Shown: in pieces, positions 31,616-40,484 of the stretch | How the letters are laid out: each line of letters begins with the position of its first letter | How positions within the stretch are numbered: the stretch's first letter is position 1 | NCBI GenBank assembly: GCA_018266295.1 | Contig: JAFEAQ010000011.1 | Coordinates: 1,091,626-1,155,625, forward strand | Length of the DNA stretch: 64,000 nucleotides | Reading direction: 5' to 3' | Source: Bdellovibrionales bacterium | GTDB taxonomy: Bacteria > Bdellovibrionota > Bdellovibrionia > Bdellovibrionales > Bdellovibrionaceae | The notes under the pieces: model-generated | Databases searched by the model: none | What the model was told of the DNA's origin: nothing | What the model saw: the letters and a program-made list of their open reading frames with translations, nothing else | Translations under genes and position numbers: made by a program

Positions 31616-33493
31616 ATGGCTCTCCCTCCTTCGCTGACTAAAACAAAAGGCCCTTTCAAAGGTGGAATCCTGTATTCCGTCTTGCGCCTTGTTTTGGCTT
31701 GCGCGATGGGGATTTTCATCAGTCAGCTCAAACTCGATTCTTGGGAATCCATGCTCTACGACATGCGCATTCGCTTGTTGCCGGAGCCAGCTCCTTCGGG
31801 TCAGATCGAAATGATTTTGACCACATCGCGGACTGTAGAAACCCTCAAAGGGATTCCTACTGCGAAGGAGCAATTGGAACTCCTTAAGAACCTCGAGCGT
31901 GAAGAGCCTCTGGCGGTTCTTTACATTCAAAACCTCGGTGAGCTTGAAGGCAGTGCGGAAGATAAGAAAGCCTTCGCCGTTGAGGCATTGAAGCTCAACA
32001 ACCTGTACATGGTCAGCCAGGATCTCGAGATGAAAGGCGAAGAAGGAAAACTCCGCTTGCCGGAACCTCTCGATACGATCGAGCTCTTCCCTGGCCCCCG
32101 CACAAGTGACGGCGACGTGCTTGCGCAGGATAAAGTGACTCGTCGTATGATGATTACTTATCAGGATCGTCAGATGATTCATCCGTTCATCGCAAGCCTC
32201 GTAAATCCGGAGATGTCTGAGAAGAAAAATATCCGTGGCTTGTTTGAGTTCTTTGACTCTGAACAGGTGTATATCAATTACCGCAAAGCCGGCACATATC
32301 CTATGACGACCTTTGAAGACGTCATGGATAAACGTTTTGAGCCGGGCCACTTTAAAAATAAAATCGTTCTGATCGGTAACGATCACGGCGGCTCCGTGCG
32401 TGACTACGTGAAGACGCCTTTCTCGAAGGACGCGAAGGCTATGACCCTCGTCGAACTTCACGCCAACATGCTTGATACTTTGATTCAAAATAAAGCGCCG
32501 ATTCAGGCGACTCCTTGGTTGAACGTGCTTGTCACGATGCTGACTTCGATCATCACCGTTTACGTGCTCTTCACGATGAAGCCAATCCGAAGTCTTACGA
32601 TTCTGGCGGCGACCGGCGGTGTTTTGCTCGTATTCAGTGCGATTGCCTTCTGGCCTGCGGGTTATTGGGTAAAAATGGCGCATCCATTCCTTGCAATTTT
32701 CTTATGCTATTACTTCTTTATCCCCTACCGTTTGATCATCGAGAATCGCCGTAGCTGGGAATACTTCCAGAAGAACAAATTGCTTTCTCAAGTTGAGGAA
32801 TTAAAGGGCAATTTCATTTCGATGATGTCGCATGATTTGAAAACGCCGATTGCCCGCATTCAAGGCATGACCGATGTAATTCTCAAGGACCAACAGCCCT
32901 TGAGCACTCAGCAACGCGAAGCCGTGGATACGATCCGTCATTCTGGCGATGATCTTTTGAAGTTCATCAACGCGATTTTGAACTACGGGAAGATCGAAAG
33001 CCAAGGTGTTGAGCTTCACATGCAAAGTCGGGACGTTAATTCATTGCTGAAAGACGTCATCCATAAGCATGAGTTCTTGGCTAAGGTAAAACGTATTCCA
33101 ATCAAGTTTGAATCCGAGCCACTGTTCCCGATCCAGGTGGATCCAGAGCTCATGAAGCAAGTGTTCTCAAATCTGATTGAGAACGCGATTAAGTACAGCC
33201 CTGAGGAATCTCAGGTGCATGTTCACAGCGAAGAGATCAACGGCAAAGTGATCGTTCGCGTCCAAGACAGCGGACCTGGAATTCCAGAGGACGAAGTGAA
33301 CAATATTTTTATGAAGTTTTTTAGGAGCAAGAATGCGAAAAGTTCTCCGATTAAGGGATCGGGACTCGGTTTGTATCTTGCTAAATATTTTACAGAATTG
33401 CACCAAGGCAGACTCTTTGTTGAAAGTACCTATGGAAAAGGAAGTACTTTTACTGTAGAACTGCCTCTGGAACAGGGGAGGTCACATGCTTAG
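31616..33493 (+). CDS. CHASE2-domain sensor histidine kinase
   Basis: 625 residues. One membrane helix (about 18-37), a CHASE2 extracellular sensor domain (about 40-300, closing with FKNKIVLIGND and VELHANMLDTLIQNK), three more helices (about 302-372), then a HisKA domain with phospho-acceptor His406 in SMMSHDLKTPIARIQG and a HATPase_c domain with N box IENAIKYSP, G1 VQDSGPGIPEDE, F box IFMKFFRSK and G2 GSGLGLYLAKYF. CHASE2 sensors usually detect small periplasmic ligands. It starts 18 bases after the peptide gene and overlaps the regulator gene by 8 bases, so it is the likely partner of both: it could read the modified peptide, or a condition that controls it. Confidence 0.93.
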   Translation: MALPPSLTKTKGPFKGGILYSVLRLVLACAMGIFISQLKLDSWESMLYDMRIRLLPEPAPSGQIEMILTTSRTVETLKGIPTAKEQLELLKNLEREEPLAVLYIQNLGELEGSAEDKKAFAVEALKLNNLYMVSQDLEMKGEEGKLRLPEPLDTIELFPGPRTSDGDVLAQDKVTRRMMITYQDRQMIHPFIASLVNPEMSEKKNIRGLFEFFDSEQVYINYRKAGTYPMTTFEDVMDKRFEPGHFKNKIVLIGNDHGGSVRDYVKTPFSKDAKAMTLVELHANMLDTLIQNKAPIQATPWLNVLVTMLTSIITVYVLFTMKPIRSLTILAATGGVLLVFSAIAFWPAGYWVKMAHPFLAIFLCYYFFIPYRLIIENRRSWEYFQKNKLLSQVEELKGNFISMMSHDLKTPIARIQGMTDVILKDQQPLSTQQREAVDTIRHSGDDLLKFINAILNYGKIESQGVELHMQSRDVNSLLKDVIHKHEFLAKVKRIPIKFESEPLFPIQVDPELMKQVFSNLIENAIKYSPEESQVHVHSEEINGKVIVRVQDSGPGIPEDEVNNIFMKFFRSKNAKSSPIKGSGLGLYLAKYFTELHQGRLFVESTYGKGSTFTVELPLEQGRSHA

Positions 33494-35018
33494 AGTTTTG
33501 GTGGTCGATGACGATCAGGGGTTAAGACTCTCAGTAAAAACAGCGCTCACTTCTTCGAATCGTTTCGAAGTTGAAGAAGCTTTTGACGGCTTGAATGCCA
33601 TCGAAAAAGTAAAAGCACCTGAGAACTCAGGCGCGAAGAAATTCGATGTTGTTATTCTTGATGTCGATATGCCACGTGTTAACGGTCTGGAAGCTCTCAG
33701 ACTGATCAAAGAACACGATCCAGGTATCATCGTATTGATGATCACGGCGCATGCAACTTTGGACCACGCGGTTCAAGCGGTTAAAGATGGTGCTTACAAC
33801 TATCTTTCAAAGCCTGTTTCCGGCGATGAGCTTTTGGCTCTCGTGGATAAAGCGGTTTCTGCTCACACTATGATTTCAAACATCGCGGCGTCTGCGCCTG
33901 TGTTGGTTGAAGCAGGCCGTAAAATCATCGGCAATACACAGCAAATGCAAAAGGTATTCAACATCATCCATCGTTTGGCGAAGGTTGATACCCCTGTTTT
34001 GATTCGCGGTGCTTCTGGTTCTGGTAAAGAGCTCGTTGCTAAAGCAATTCACTACAACTCTGCTCGTAAAGACGAAAAGTTCGTAGCCATCAACTGTTCT
34101 GCAATCCCTGAGAACTTATTTGAGTCTGAACTCTTCGGTCACGAAAAAGGTTCTTTCACTGGCGCTGATCAGCGCAAAATTGGTAAATTCCAGTTTGCTG
34201 AAGGCGGAACATTATTCTTGGATGAAGTCGGCGATATGCCACTCATGATGCAAGTTAAGATCTTGCGCGTGCTTCAAGAGAAGATGTTCACTCCTGTAGG
34301 TTCTAACCGTGAGATTTCTACGAACGTAAGAATCGTGGCGGCGACCAACCGTCCTTTGGAAGACATGATCAAAGCCGGCACCTTCCGCGAAGACTTGTTC
34401 TATCGCTTGAACGTTGTACCTATATTCTTGCCTGCTTTGGCAGATCGCAAAGACGATATCGAAAACTTGATCAACATCTTCATCAAGAAGTTCAATGCGG
34501 CCCATGGCAAACGCATCTCTGGAGTTGCTCCAGACGCTTTGTCAGCGCTCAAAAAATACCAATGGCCGGGGAACATCCGTGAGTTGGAAAATGTGATCGA
34601 GCATGCTTTTGTTCTTGAGACGAACAACGTTATCACGTTGGCGTCACTCCCTGAGGCCGTTTTGGCCGCAGCGGGCGTTAACTTGATCGATGCATTGTCA
34701 CAAACGACGACTGTTGACATAAAACCAGGGGTTTCCGTGTCTGCGGACCTCGGTGATGATGAAGATTTAGGCGTTGTTGATGGCGAAGACCTCGAGCTCG
34801 ACAGCGAAGAAGGCGAAGTTGCAACTGTGTCTATTTCAGGTGGCAGTCTTGACTTCAATGCTCAAAAGGAAGCTTTCGAGAAAGAATTCATCATTAAGGC
34901 TCTGAAGACCTTCAAAGGCCGCATCAATCAAACGGCTTTGCATGCTAACATTCCGAAAAAGACCTTGCTCCGCAAGATCGAGAAATACGGGATTATTGCA
35001 AAGGACTACTCTAACTAA
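33486..35018 (+). CDS. Sigma-54-dependent response regulator (NtrC family)
   Basis: 510 residues. Receiver domain: acidic pocket VVDDDQG, phospho-Asp59 in VVILDVDMPRVNG, Thr and Lys109 (SKP). AAA+ domain (about 150-390): Walker A RGASGSGKELVAKAIH, GSFTGADQRKIG (the GAFTGA sigma-54 loop with Ser for Ala), Walker B GGTLFLDEVGDMP and R-finger FREDLFYRLNVVP. An acidic linker (about 420-450) then a Fis-type helix-turn-helix (about 468-505, INQTALHANIPKKTLLRKIEKYGI). Its start lies inside the last codons of the kinase gene; the two are a cognate pair. Promoters it controls must be of the sigma-54 type; candidates are at 29940 and 48820. Confidence 0.95.
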   Translation: MLRVLVVDDDQGLRLSVKTALTSSNRFEVEEAFDGLNAIEKVKAPENSGAKKFDVVILDVDMPRVNGLEALRLIKEHDPGIIVLMITAHATLDHAVQAVKDGAYNYLSKPVSGDELLALVDKAVSAHTMISNIAASAPVLVEAGRKIIGNTQQMQKVFNIIHRLAKVDTPVLIRGASGSGKELVAKAIHYNSARKDEKFVAINCSAIPENLFESELFGHEKGSFTGADQRKIGKFQFAEGGTLFLDEVGDMPLMMQVKILRVLQEKMFTPVGSNREISTNVRIVAATNRPLEDMIKAGTFREDLFYRLNVVPIFLPALADRKDDIENLINIFIKKFNAAHGKRISGVAPDALSALKKYQWPGNIRELENVIEHAFVLETNNVITLASLPEAVLAAAGVNLIDALSQTTTVDIKPGVSVSADLGDDEDLGVVDGEDLELDSEEGEVATVSISGGSLDFNAQKEAFEKEFIIKALKTFKGRINQTALHANIPKKTLLRKIEKYGIIAKDYSN

Positions 35019-35042
35019 TTGAGGGTCCAATACTGGGACTTT

Positions 35043-35074
35043 TAAAACCCGGTCGGGAACGATCGGGTTTTTTT
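35043..35074 (+). terminator. Terminator of the radical SAM - regulator operon
   Basis: Arms AAACCCG and CGGGTTT with a spaced inner stem (GTC/GAT region) and seven T after it, 25 bases past the regulator stop codon. It separates the operon from the porin gene. Confidence 0.85.
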
Positions 35075-35189
35075 ATGCCCAAAAAGTATTCAACGTCTGA
35101 CAAACCATTAACTAAATATTCATTAGCCCTTCACATAGTTTCTATGTACCGTTAAGTGGTCAAAAACCATAACAACAAGGATGGCTATT

Positions 35190-36302
35190 ATGAAAACTCT
35201 ATGGACACTATTGGGTGTGCTTCTTGTGTCTGCAAGCGCGCACGCGAATTCTCTAGGCTACGACTTCCGCGGTGACTGGCAAAGTATCGATTACAACGAT
35301 AAGGCCGGTCTTCCTGATTACACTCGCTTCTATCTGAAAACGGGTCGTTTGTATTTCAAAGGCAATGTGAATGATCGCTTCAGCTACGATCTTCGCTGGG
35401 GCTTCTATAAGCCGGCAGTGGATACCGTGAGCACAACTTCTGGTGCACCATCAAATTCACGTCGTGACGGCTTAAACAGCTCGGTTGAGTACGCGAATAT
35501 CACTGACAAAATGAGCGATATGTTTGCTTTAACTGTCGGTAAGTTTAACACAGAGATCGGTGGTTTCGAGGGAGCAACTTCCGGCGCGGACTTATACATG
35601 GTTTCTCCGTCATACGGACACTCAGCAGTGACGACTTTGGATGGAAAGAACTATGGTATCAACGAAAGTGGCACAAGAAATCTTCTCTATATGTCTGGTG
35701 CAAAAGGTGATTTGAGTTTTGGCGATCAACATCTTTACATCTTGGCTGTGAATAATATCTCTGACTCTTTGGAAGGCACAGCATTTAATCAAAATCGTGG
35801 CATGACTGGTTTGATCTGGAAAGGTGGCTTCATTGATAAGACTCTGACTGGTCTTTTGAGCTATCACACTGTGAATCCACAAAATGGCAACAAAGATGAC
35901 AATCATCAGTTCATCTCTGCAGGTGTTAAATACGAAGATGCTACTTGGGTAGGCAGTCTCGAGTACAATACGACAACTTATAAAGATGGCGCTTCTGGCA
36001 ACAAAGATTCCGTTTATTCTGCTATCGCGAAATTTGGCTACAAAATGGAAAGCTGGATCCCACGTTTAGAAGTCTTCACTTCTGAAGAAAAAACAGAGAC
36101 TTTGGCAACAAACGGGACTAATAAATTCATGGGTTACGGTGCAATTCTTGAGTACAAACCAACTCCTGAAAACGTTCGTTACCACTTGGCTATAAACAGC
36201 ATCACATCTAAACCATTTGCAACGGCAACTCGTACTGATGACGATCAAACTCGTATGGAAATTGTTTTGGGTGCACGTTTGTACGGCGACTTCTTGAAAT
36301 AG
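35190..36302 (+). CDS. Porin-like outer-membrane protein
   Basis: 370 residues from the ATG at 35190; AAGGA lies 8-9 bases upstream, whereas an in-frame ATG at 35181 would be too close to it. Signal peptide (TLWTLLGVLLVSASAHA) then a barrel of about 16 strands: SYDLRWGFYKP, TVGKFNTEIGGFEG (the GKF loop-3 segment of trimeric porins), HSVYSAIAKFGYKM-like strands and a tail ARLYGDFLK. Similar to the phosphate-selective or anion porin family in layout, though I cannot fix the family. It lies just after the two-component operon but behind a terminator, with its own 120-base upstream region. Confidence 0.82.
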   Translation: MKTLWTLLGVLLVSASAHANSLGYDFRGDWQSIDYNDKAGLPDYTRFYLKTGRLYFKGNVNDRFSYDLRWGFYKPAVDTVSTTSGAPSNSRRDGLNSSVEYANITDKMSDMFALTVGKFNTEIGGFEGATSGADLYMVSPSYGHSAVTTLDGKNYGINESGTRNLLYMSGAKGDLSFGDQHLYILAVNNISDSLEGTAFNQNRGMTGLIWKGGFIDKTLTGLLSYHTVNPQNGNKDDNHQFISAGVKYEDATWVGSLEYNTTTYKDGASGNKDSVYSAIAKFGYKMESWIPRLEVFTSEEKTETLATNGTNKFMGYGAILEYKPTPENVRYHLAINSITSKPFATATRTDDDQTRMEIVLGARLYGDFLK

Positions 36303-36345
36303 TGGAAGCCTTGCCTAGCAAGGAAAAAATCAATGTTTTTCTAAT

Positions 36346-36373
36346 AAGCCGGAGCAAAATCTCCGGCTTTTTT
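36346..36373 (+). terminator. Terminator of the porin gene
   Basis: Perfect stem AAGCCGGAG / CTCCGGCTT with loop CAAAAT, followed by four more T, 43 bases after the porin stop codon. Confidence 0.94.
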
Positions 36374-36507
36374 GTTGGTGTGTTTTTATCAAGAAAAATA
36401 CCGGCAGTTATCGCGTTGTGTATAAAAATATATTTCCTAAATTTCGCGGTCATTGCCGGACTCGATAATTGACTGAGTATCGCAAGAACAATATCTTTCT
36501 GTCCCTC

Positions 36508-37038
36508 ATGACAATGAATCCCCTACCGCCTCAGGCATACACCAAAGACACGCTGACAAAAGCCTACATGTGGCTCGTGCATCAGAGTGACGCTATCAAG
36601 GAGCTCGCAACGACTCCTGATATCTTGGTGAGCTTGTTTCTGAAGGCTCAACGCAACGGGGACGAAGCTCTGGATACTCCAAGCATCCAAAATTTCAAAA
36701 AAGAGCTTAAAAGTTTAGCAGGTATGATGGGCGAACTTGATGGCGGCAAGCCAGCGGGAGCCGTCTTTGCTCAACCTTTGCCACAAGCGGCTCCACAAAT
36801 GGTTCAGCCGATGCATCAACCGCCTCCTCAGGCAGCACCGCAAGTTGTTGTACAACAGGCTAAACAGGTAAATATCCAGAATAATCACATGTCTATGGAT
36901 CTTGCCGGACAGATGGATGCGAAGAGCCGCTCCATGATCGCAGAGGTTCGCGAGCAATTAAATTTGAGCTCAGACCTCGAAGTCATCCGCCTTTTGGTCT
37001 CTTTGGGTTATCACAAAGCTAAAAGCCTATACTCCTGA
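36508..37038 (+). CDS. Hypothetical protein with Gln/Pro-rich linker
   Basis: 176 residues from the ATG at 36508; a second ATG at 36514 is equally possible, and an upstream TTG start at 36469 has no ribosome site. N-terminal helical domain (about 8-75, YTKDTLTKAYMWLVHQSDAIKELATTPDILVSLFLKAQ), a Gln/Pro/Ala-rich linker (about 88-125) and a C-terminal helical segment (RSMIAEVREQLNLSSDLEVIRLLVSLGYHKAKSLYS), which resembles a small ribbon-helix-helix or dimer helix. No family is recognised. It is soluble and precedes ileS on the same strand by 102 bases. Confidence 0.65.
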   Translation: MTMNPLPPQAYTKDTLTKAYMWLVHQSDAIKELATTPDILVSLFLKAQRNGDEALDTPSIQNFKKELKSLAGMMGELDGGKPAGAVFAQPLPQAAPQMVQPMHQPPPQAAPQVVVQQAKQVNIQNNHMSMDLAGQMDAKSRSMIAEVREQLNLSSDLEVIRLLVSLGYHKAKSLYS

Positions 37039-37140
37039 GAGCTTTTGACCGCCTGCTTCTAATCGCAAAACTCCAGTTAAATGGCTTAAATATTTGGCAT
37101 TTTTCGAATATACTAGCGGCTTCAATTTGAGGAGGCCCTG

Positions 37141-39921
37141 GTGTCTAGCACACTTCCTGATTACAAATCCACAGTGCGATTACCACAAACAGATTTTCCT
37201 ATGAAGGGAAACCTTCCCACGAAAGAACCAGAAATTCTGAAACAGTGGGACGATAAGAAAATCTATCAAAAGATGTCGACGAAAAACGCCGGCAAAAAAC
37301 CTTTTGTGTTTCCGGATGGTCCTCCTTATGCCAACGGTTCAATTCACTTGGGTCATGCGCTCAATAAGAATTTGAAAGACATCATCGTTAAATACAAAAA
37401 CATGAAGGGCTTCCCGACTGTTTTCATTCCAGGTTGGGACTGTCATGGTTTGCCAATCGAGCACAAAGTTTTAAAAGACTTGTCTGCGAAGAAAGTCACA
37501 AAAACTGATCAAGAGATCATGGCTCTTTGTCGTGCGGAAGCTCAACACTGGGTGGATCATCAACGCGTGCAATTCCGTCGCTTGGGGATCTTGGCTGATT
37601 GGGAAAATCCATATCTGACAATGTCTTCTGACTACGAAGCTGAAGAGGTTCGTGAGTTTGCTCGCGCCTTTCAAAAAGGTGATATCTATCGCGGCGAAAA
37701 ACCGGTTTACTGGAACTGGACTTTGAAAACTGCTTTGGCGGAAGCCGAAGTGGAATATCACAACCACAAGAGTCCTTCGATCTACGTCAAGTTCAACATC
37801 ACTGACAAAGCGACATTGGAAAAACTTGGCAACCCGAGCAAACCAACAAGCATGGTGATCTGGACGACGACTCCTTGGACGCTTCCGGCGAACTTGGGGA
37901 TCTCTTTGCATCCTGAATTTGAGTACAGCGTTTTCGATGCTGGCTCTGAAAACTTTGTGATCGCAAAACCGCTCAAAGAATTCTTCGAGAAGGATACGGG
38001 CGTAACTTTGACTGAAGGCAAGATCGTTAAAGGTAAAGATCTTGAATTCGGTAAAGCTCGTCATCCGTTCATCGATCGCGATTCATTGATCATCTTGGGT
38101 GAGCACGTCACTGCGGATGCTGGTACTGGCGCGGTTCATACGGCTCCAGGACACGGCGTGGATGACTTTAACGTCGGTGCTCGTTACAAACTCGGTGTTT
38201 TGAATCCGGTGAACGATGCCGGTGCTTACACAGATGAAGTGCCTGAATTCCAGGGCATGAACATCTTTAAAGCAAATCCTTTGATCGTTGAGAAGTTGCG
38301 CAACTCGGGCCACTTGATCGCGATGAAAGAGATCGAGCATAGCTATCCTCACTGCTGGAGAACGAAGACGCCCTTAATTTACAGAACAACTCCGCAATGG
38401 TTTATGGGCTTGGATTTGGAATCTTCGCAAATCCGCAAGAAAACCATGAAAGAGATCGAAAAAATTCAGTTCATCCCTGAATGGGGCCGTGCTCGCTTCC
38501 AAGCCATGATGGAAAACCGTCCTGACTGGTGCGTGAGCCGTCAACGTATCTGGGGTGTGCCAATCCCGATCCTCAACTGTAAAGCAACGGGTGAACCGTA
38601 TGCGAATTACGATGTGATGATGAAAGTCGCTGATATCATCGAAACACAAGGTGGTATCGAGGCTTACTATCGCGTTCCTGCGGATGAAATCGTGGGTACT
38701 ACTTGGAAAAATTCTGAACAAGCGAAGAAAGATCCTAAGTTCGGCTCTGAAGGTTTCCGTCATGGCCGCGACATCTTGGACGTTTGGTTCGACTCTGGTA
38801 TCTGCCACGCCGCTGTTCAAAAGCGCCGCCCTGGTATGGGTTTCCCAGCGGATATCTATCTTGAAGGCAGTGACCAGCATCGTGGCTGGTTCAATACTTC
38901 GATGCTGTCTTCAATGGCGACGAACGGACAAGCTCCTTATAAGGCGCTCTTAACTCACGGTTTCGTGGTGGATCCCCAAGGCCGTAAGCAAAGTAAGTCT
39001 TTGGGCAATCAAATCGATCCGAACGAAGTGTCGGCGAAGTCTGGTGCTGAGATCATCCGTCTTTGGACTGCCTATGAAGATTACGGTAAAGACGTCAGCT
39101 GCGGCAAAGAAGAACTCGATCGCGTGACTGAGACTTACCGTCGTATCCGCAACACGATGAGATTCCTGTTGGGTGCGGTGAATGACTTTGATCCTTCAAA
39201 AGACATGGTTCCGTATGAAAAACTCACGGCGATCGACCAATGGGCCTTGCATGAGCTTTATGAACTGACGGAGAAAGTGACTCAAGCGTATGACTCTTAC
39301 GAGTTCTACAAAGTTTATCACTTGCTCAATAACTTCTTTACGGTGGACTTGTCCGCAACGTACTTGGACGTGTTGAAAGACCGCTTATACACTTGGAAAG
39401 CCGATGGCCTTCCTCGCCGCGGTTCTCAGACGGTGCTTTTCTTGATCACAGACTATCTTGTGCGCATGATGGCTCCGATCTTGTCGTTCCTATCTGAAGA
39501 AGTTTATGGCTACGTTAAAGGGAATAAAGCAGAGAGTGTTTTCTTGTTGGACTTCCCTGAAGCTCCGATGGAATGGAACAATCCTTCGCTAAACCAAAAG
39601 TTTACGGGCTTGCTGAAAGTTCGTGGCGATGTGCAGAAGGTTCTTGAAAACCTTCGCGCCCAGAAAGTTATCGGGGCCAGCCTCGAAGCTTCTGTCACGA
39701 TCAAGGCTGAAGGCGATCTTTTAAAAGACTTGAAGAGCTTTAAGGATTTGCGTGAGTTCCTGATTGTCTCTAAAGTAGAAGTTGTCATGGGTTCTTACGA
39801 AGTTTTGGCTGAGAAGGCTCCTGGCGAAAAATGTGTGCGTTGCTGGACTTACTCGCCTGATATCAGTCAGGCTCCGGCGACCTTGGGTGTTTGTCCGAAA
39901 TGTGTTGAGGCACTAACATGA
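37141..39921 (+). CDS. ileS: Isoleucyl-tRNA synthetase
   Basis: 926 residues, usual length. GTG start with GAGGAGG 6 bases upstream. Class I motifs: HIGH-type GSIHLGHALNKNL and KMSKS-type GRKQSKSLGN (Gln in place of Met). The editing domain carries TTTPWTLPANLGI and GTGAVHTAPGHGVDD; WCVSRQRIWGVPIP is the usual IleRS block; the C-terminus ends in a zinc finger (CVRCWTYSPD ... CPKCVEALT). It charges tRNA-Ile. The lspA gene starts 4 bases before its end, the common ileS-lspA arrangement. Confidence 0.98.
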   Translation: MSSTLPDYKSTVRLPQTDFPMKGNLPTKEPEILKQWDDKKIYQKMSTKNAGKKPFVFPDGPPYANGSIHLGHALNKNLKDIIVKYKNMKGFPTVFIPGWDCHGLPIEHKVLKDLSAKKVTKTDQEIMALCRAEAQHWVDHQRVQFRRLGILADWENPYLTMSSDYEAEEVREFARAFQKGDIYRGEKPVYWNWTLKTALAEAEVEYHNHKSPSIYVKFNITDKATLEKLGNPSKPTSMVIWTTTPWTLPANLGISLHPEFEYSVFDAGSENFVIAKPLKEFFEKDTGVTLTEGKIVKGKDLEFGKARHPFIDRDSLIILGEHVTADAGTGAVHTAPGHGVDDFNVGARYKLGVLNPVNDAGAYTDEVPEFQGMNIFKANPLIVEKLRNSGHLIAMKEIEHSYPHCWRTKTPLIYRTTPQWFMGLDLESSQIRKKTMKEIEKIQFIPEWGRARFQAMMENRPDWCVSRQRIWGVPIPILNCKATGEPYANYDVMMKVADIIETQGGIEAYYRVPADEIVGTTWKNSEQAKKDPKFGSEGFRHGRDILDVWFDSGICHAAVQKRRPGMGFPADIYLEGSDQHRGWFNTSMLSSMATNGQAPYKALLTHGFVVDPQGRKQSKSLGNQIDPNEVSAKSGAEIIRLWTAYEDYGKDVSCGKEELDRVTETYRRIRNTMRFLLGAVNDFDPSKDMVPYEKLTAIDQWALHELYELTEKVTQAYDSYEFYKVYHLLNNFFTVDLSATYLDVLKDRLYTWKADGLPRRGSQTVLFLITDYLVRMMAPILSFLSEEVYGYVKGNKAESVFLLDFPEAPMEWNNPSLNQKFTGLLKVRGDVQKVLENLRAQKVIGASLEASVTIKAEGDLLKDLKSFKDLREFLIVSKVEVVMGSYEVLAEKAPGEKCVRCWTYSPDISQAPATLGVCPKCVEALT

Positions 39922-40433
39922 TGAAGAAGAAGTATTTGTACCTGGCTGTTATTACCGGACTCCTTGTAGCTGCTGATCAGCTCGTGAAAATGTATATCCA
40001 TACACAGTTTCACTTGGGTGAATCTCTCGTGGTGATCCCGAACTTCTTTAACCTAACTTACGTGCGTAATTTCGGCGCGGCTTTCGGCTTTTTAGCTGAA
40101 AGTCACCCGACCTTCCGCGAAGCTTTCTTCTTGGCGATGCCGCCGATTGCATTGGTCATCATCTTGATGATCATGCGCGGAGTGAAAGACAACGATACCA
40201 AACAGATCGTCGCATTGTCTGCGATCTTTGGTGGTGCGATCGGTAACTATGTGGACCGCTTGCGTTTCCGTTATGTCATCGACTTCTTGGATTTCCACTT
40301 GAACAACAAATACAGCTGGCCGGCATTCAATATCGCCGACAGCGCGATTGTCTGCGGTGTGGGATTACTGCTCTTCATGATGCTCATGGAGACGCGGCAG
40401 AAAAAAGCTCAAGAGAGCGCAGCGAAGGCCTAA
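39918..40433 (+). CDS. lspA: Lipoprotein signal peptidase II
   Basis: 171 residues, four membrane helices. Catalytic aspartates are in GGAIGNYVDRLRF and FNIADSAIVCG, and NLTYVRNFGAAFGFL is the conserved NxGAAF region. It cuts prolipoprotein signal peptides after Lgt has acted. The start overlaps the ileS stop codon (ATGA) and two ATG codons are in frame. With lgt 1.6 kb away, the many lipoproteins of this window have their full maturation set here except lnt. A terminator overlaps the stop codon. Confidence 0.97.
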   Translation: MMKKKYLYLAVITGLLVAADQLVKMYIHTQFHLGESLVVIPNFFNLTYVRNFGAAFGFLAESHPTFREAFFLAMPPIALVIILMIMRGVKDNDTKQIVALSAIFGGAIGNYVDRLRFRYVIDFLDFHLNNKYSWPAFNIADSAIVCGVGLLLFMMLMETRQKKAQESAAKA

Positions 40434-40449
40434 AACCTTCGCTTTTTTT
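40422..40449 (+). terminator. Terminator overlapping the lspA stop codon
   Basis: Stem GCGAAGG / CCTTCGC with loop CCTAAAA and seven T. The left arm is inside the last codons of lspA. Confidence 0.92.
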
Positions 40450-40484
40450 ATATCTTTCGCCGACTGAATTGGTGAGAAATCTTT

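Noticed and set aside
31610-32683. 357-codon open frame antisense to the CHASE2 kinase gene
   Set aside because: It mirrors the kinase's codon bias, no promoter or ribosome site and no domain; it is a shadow of the real gene.
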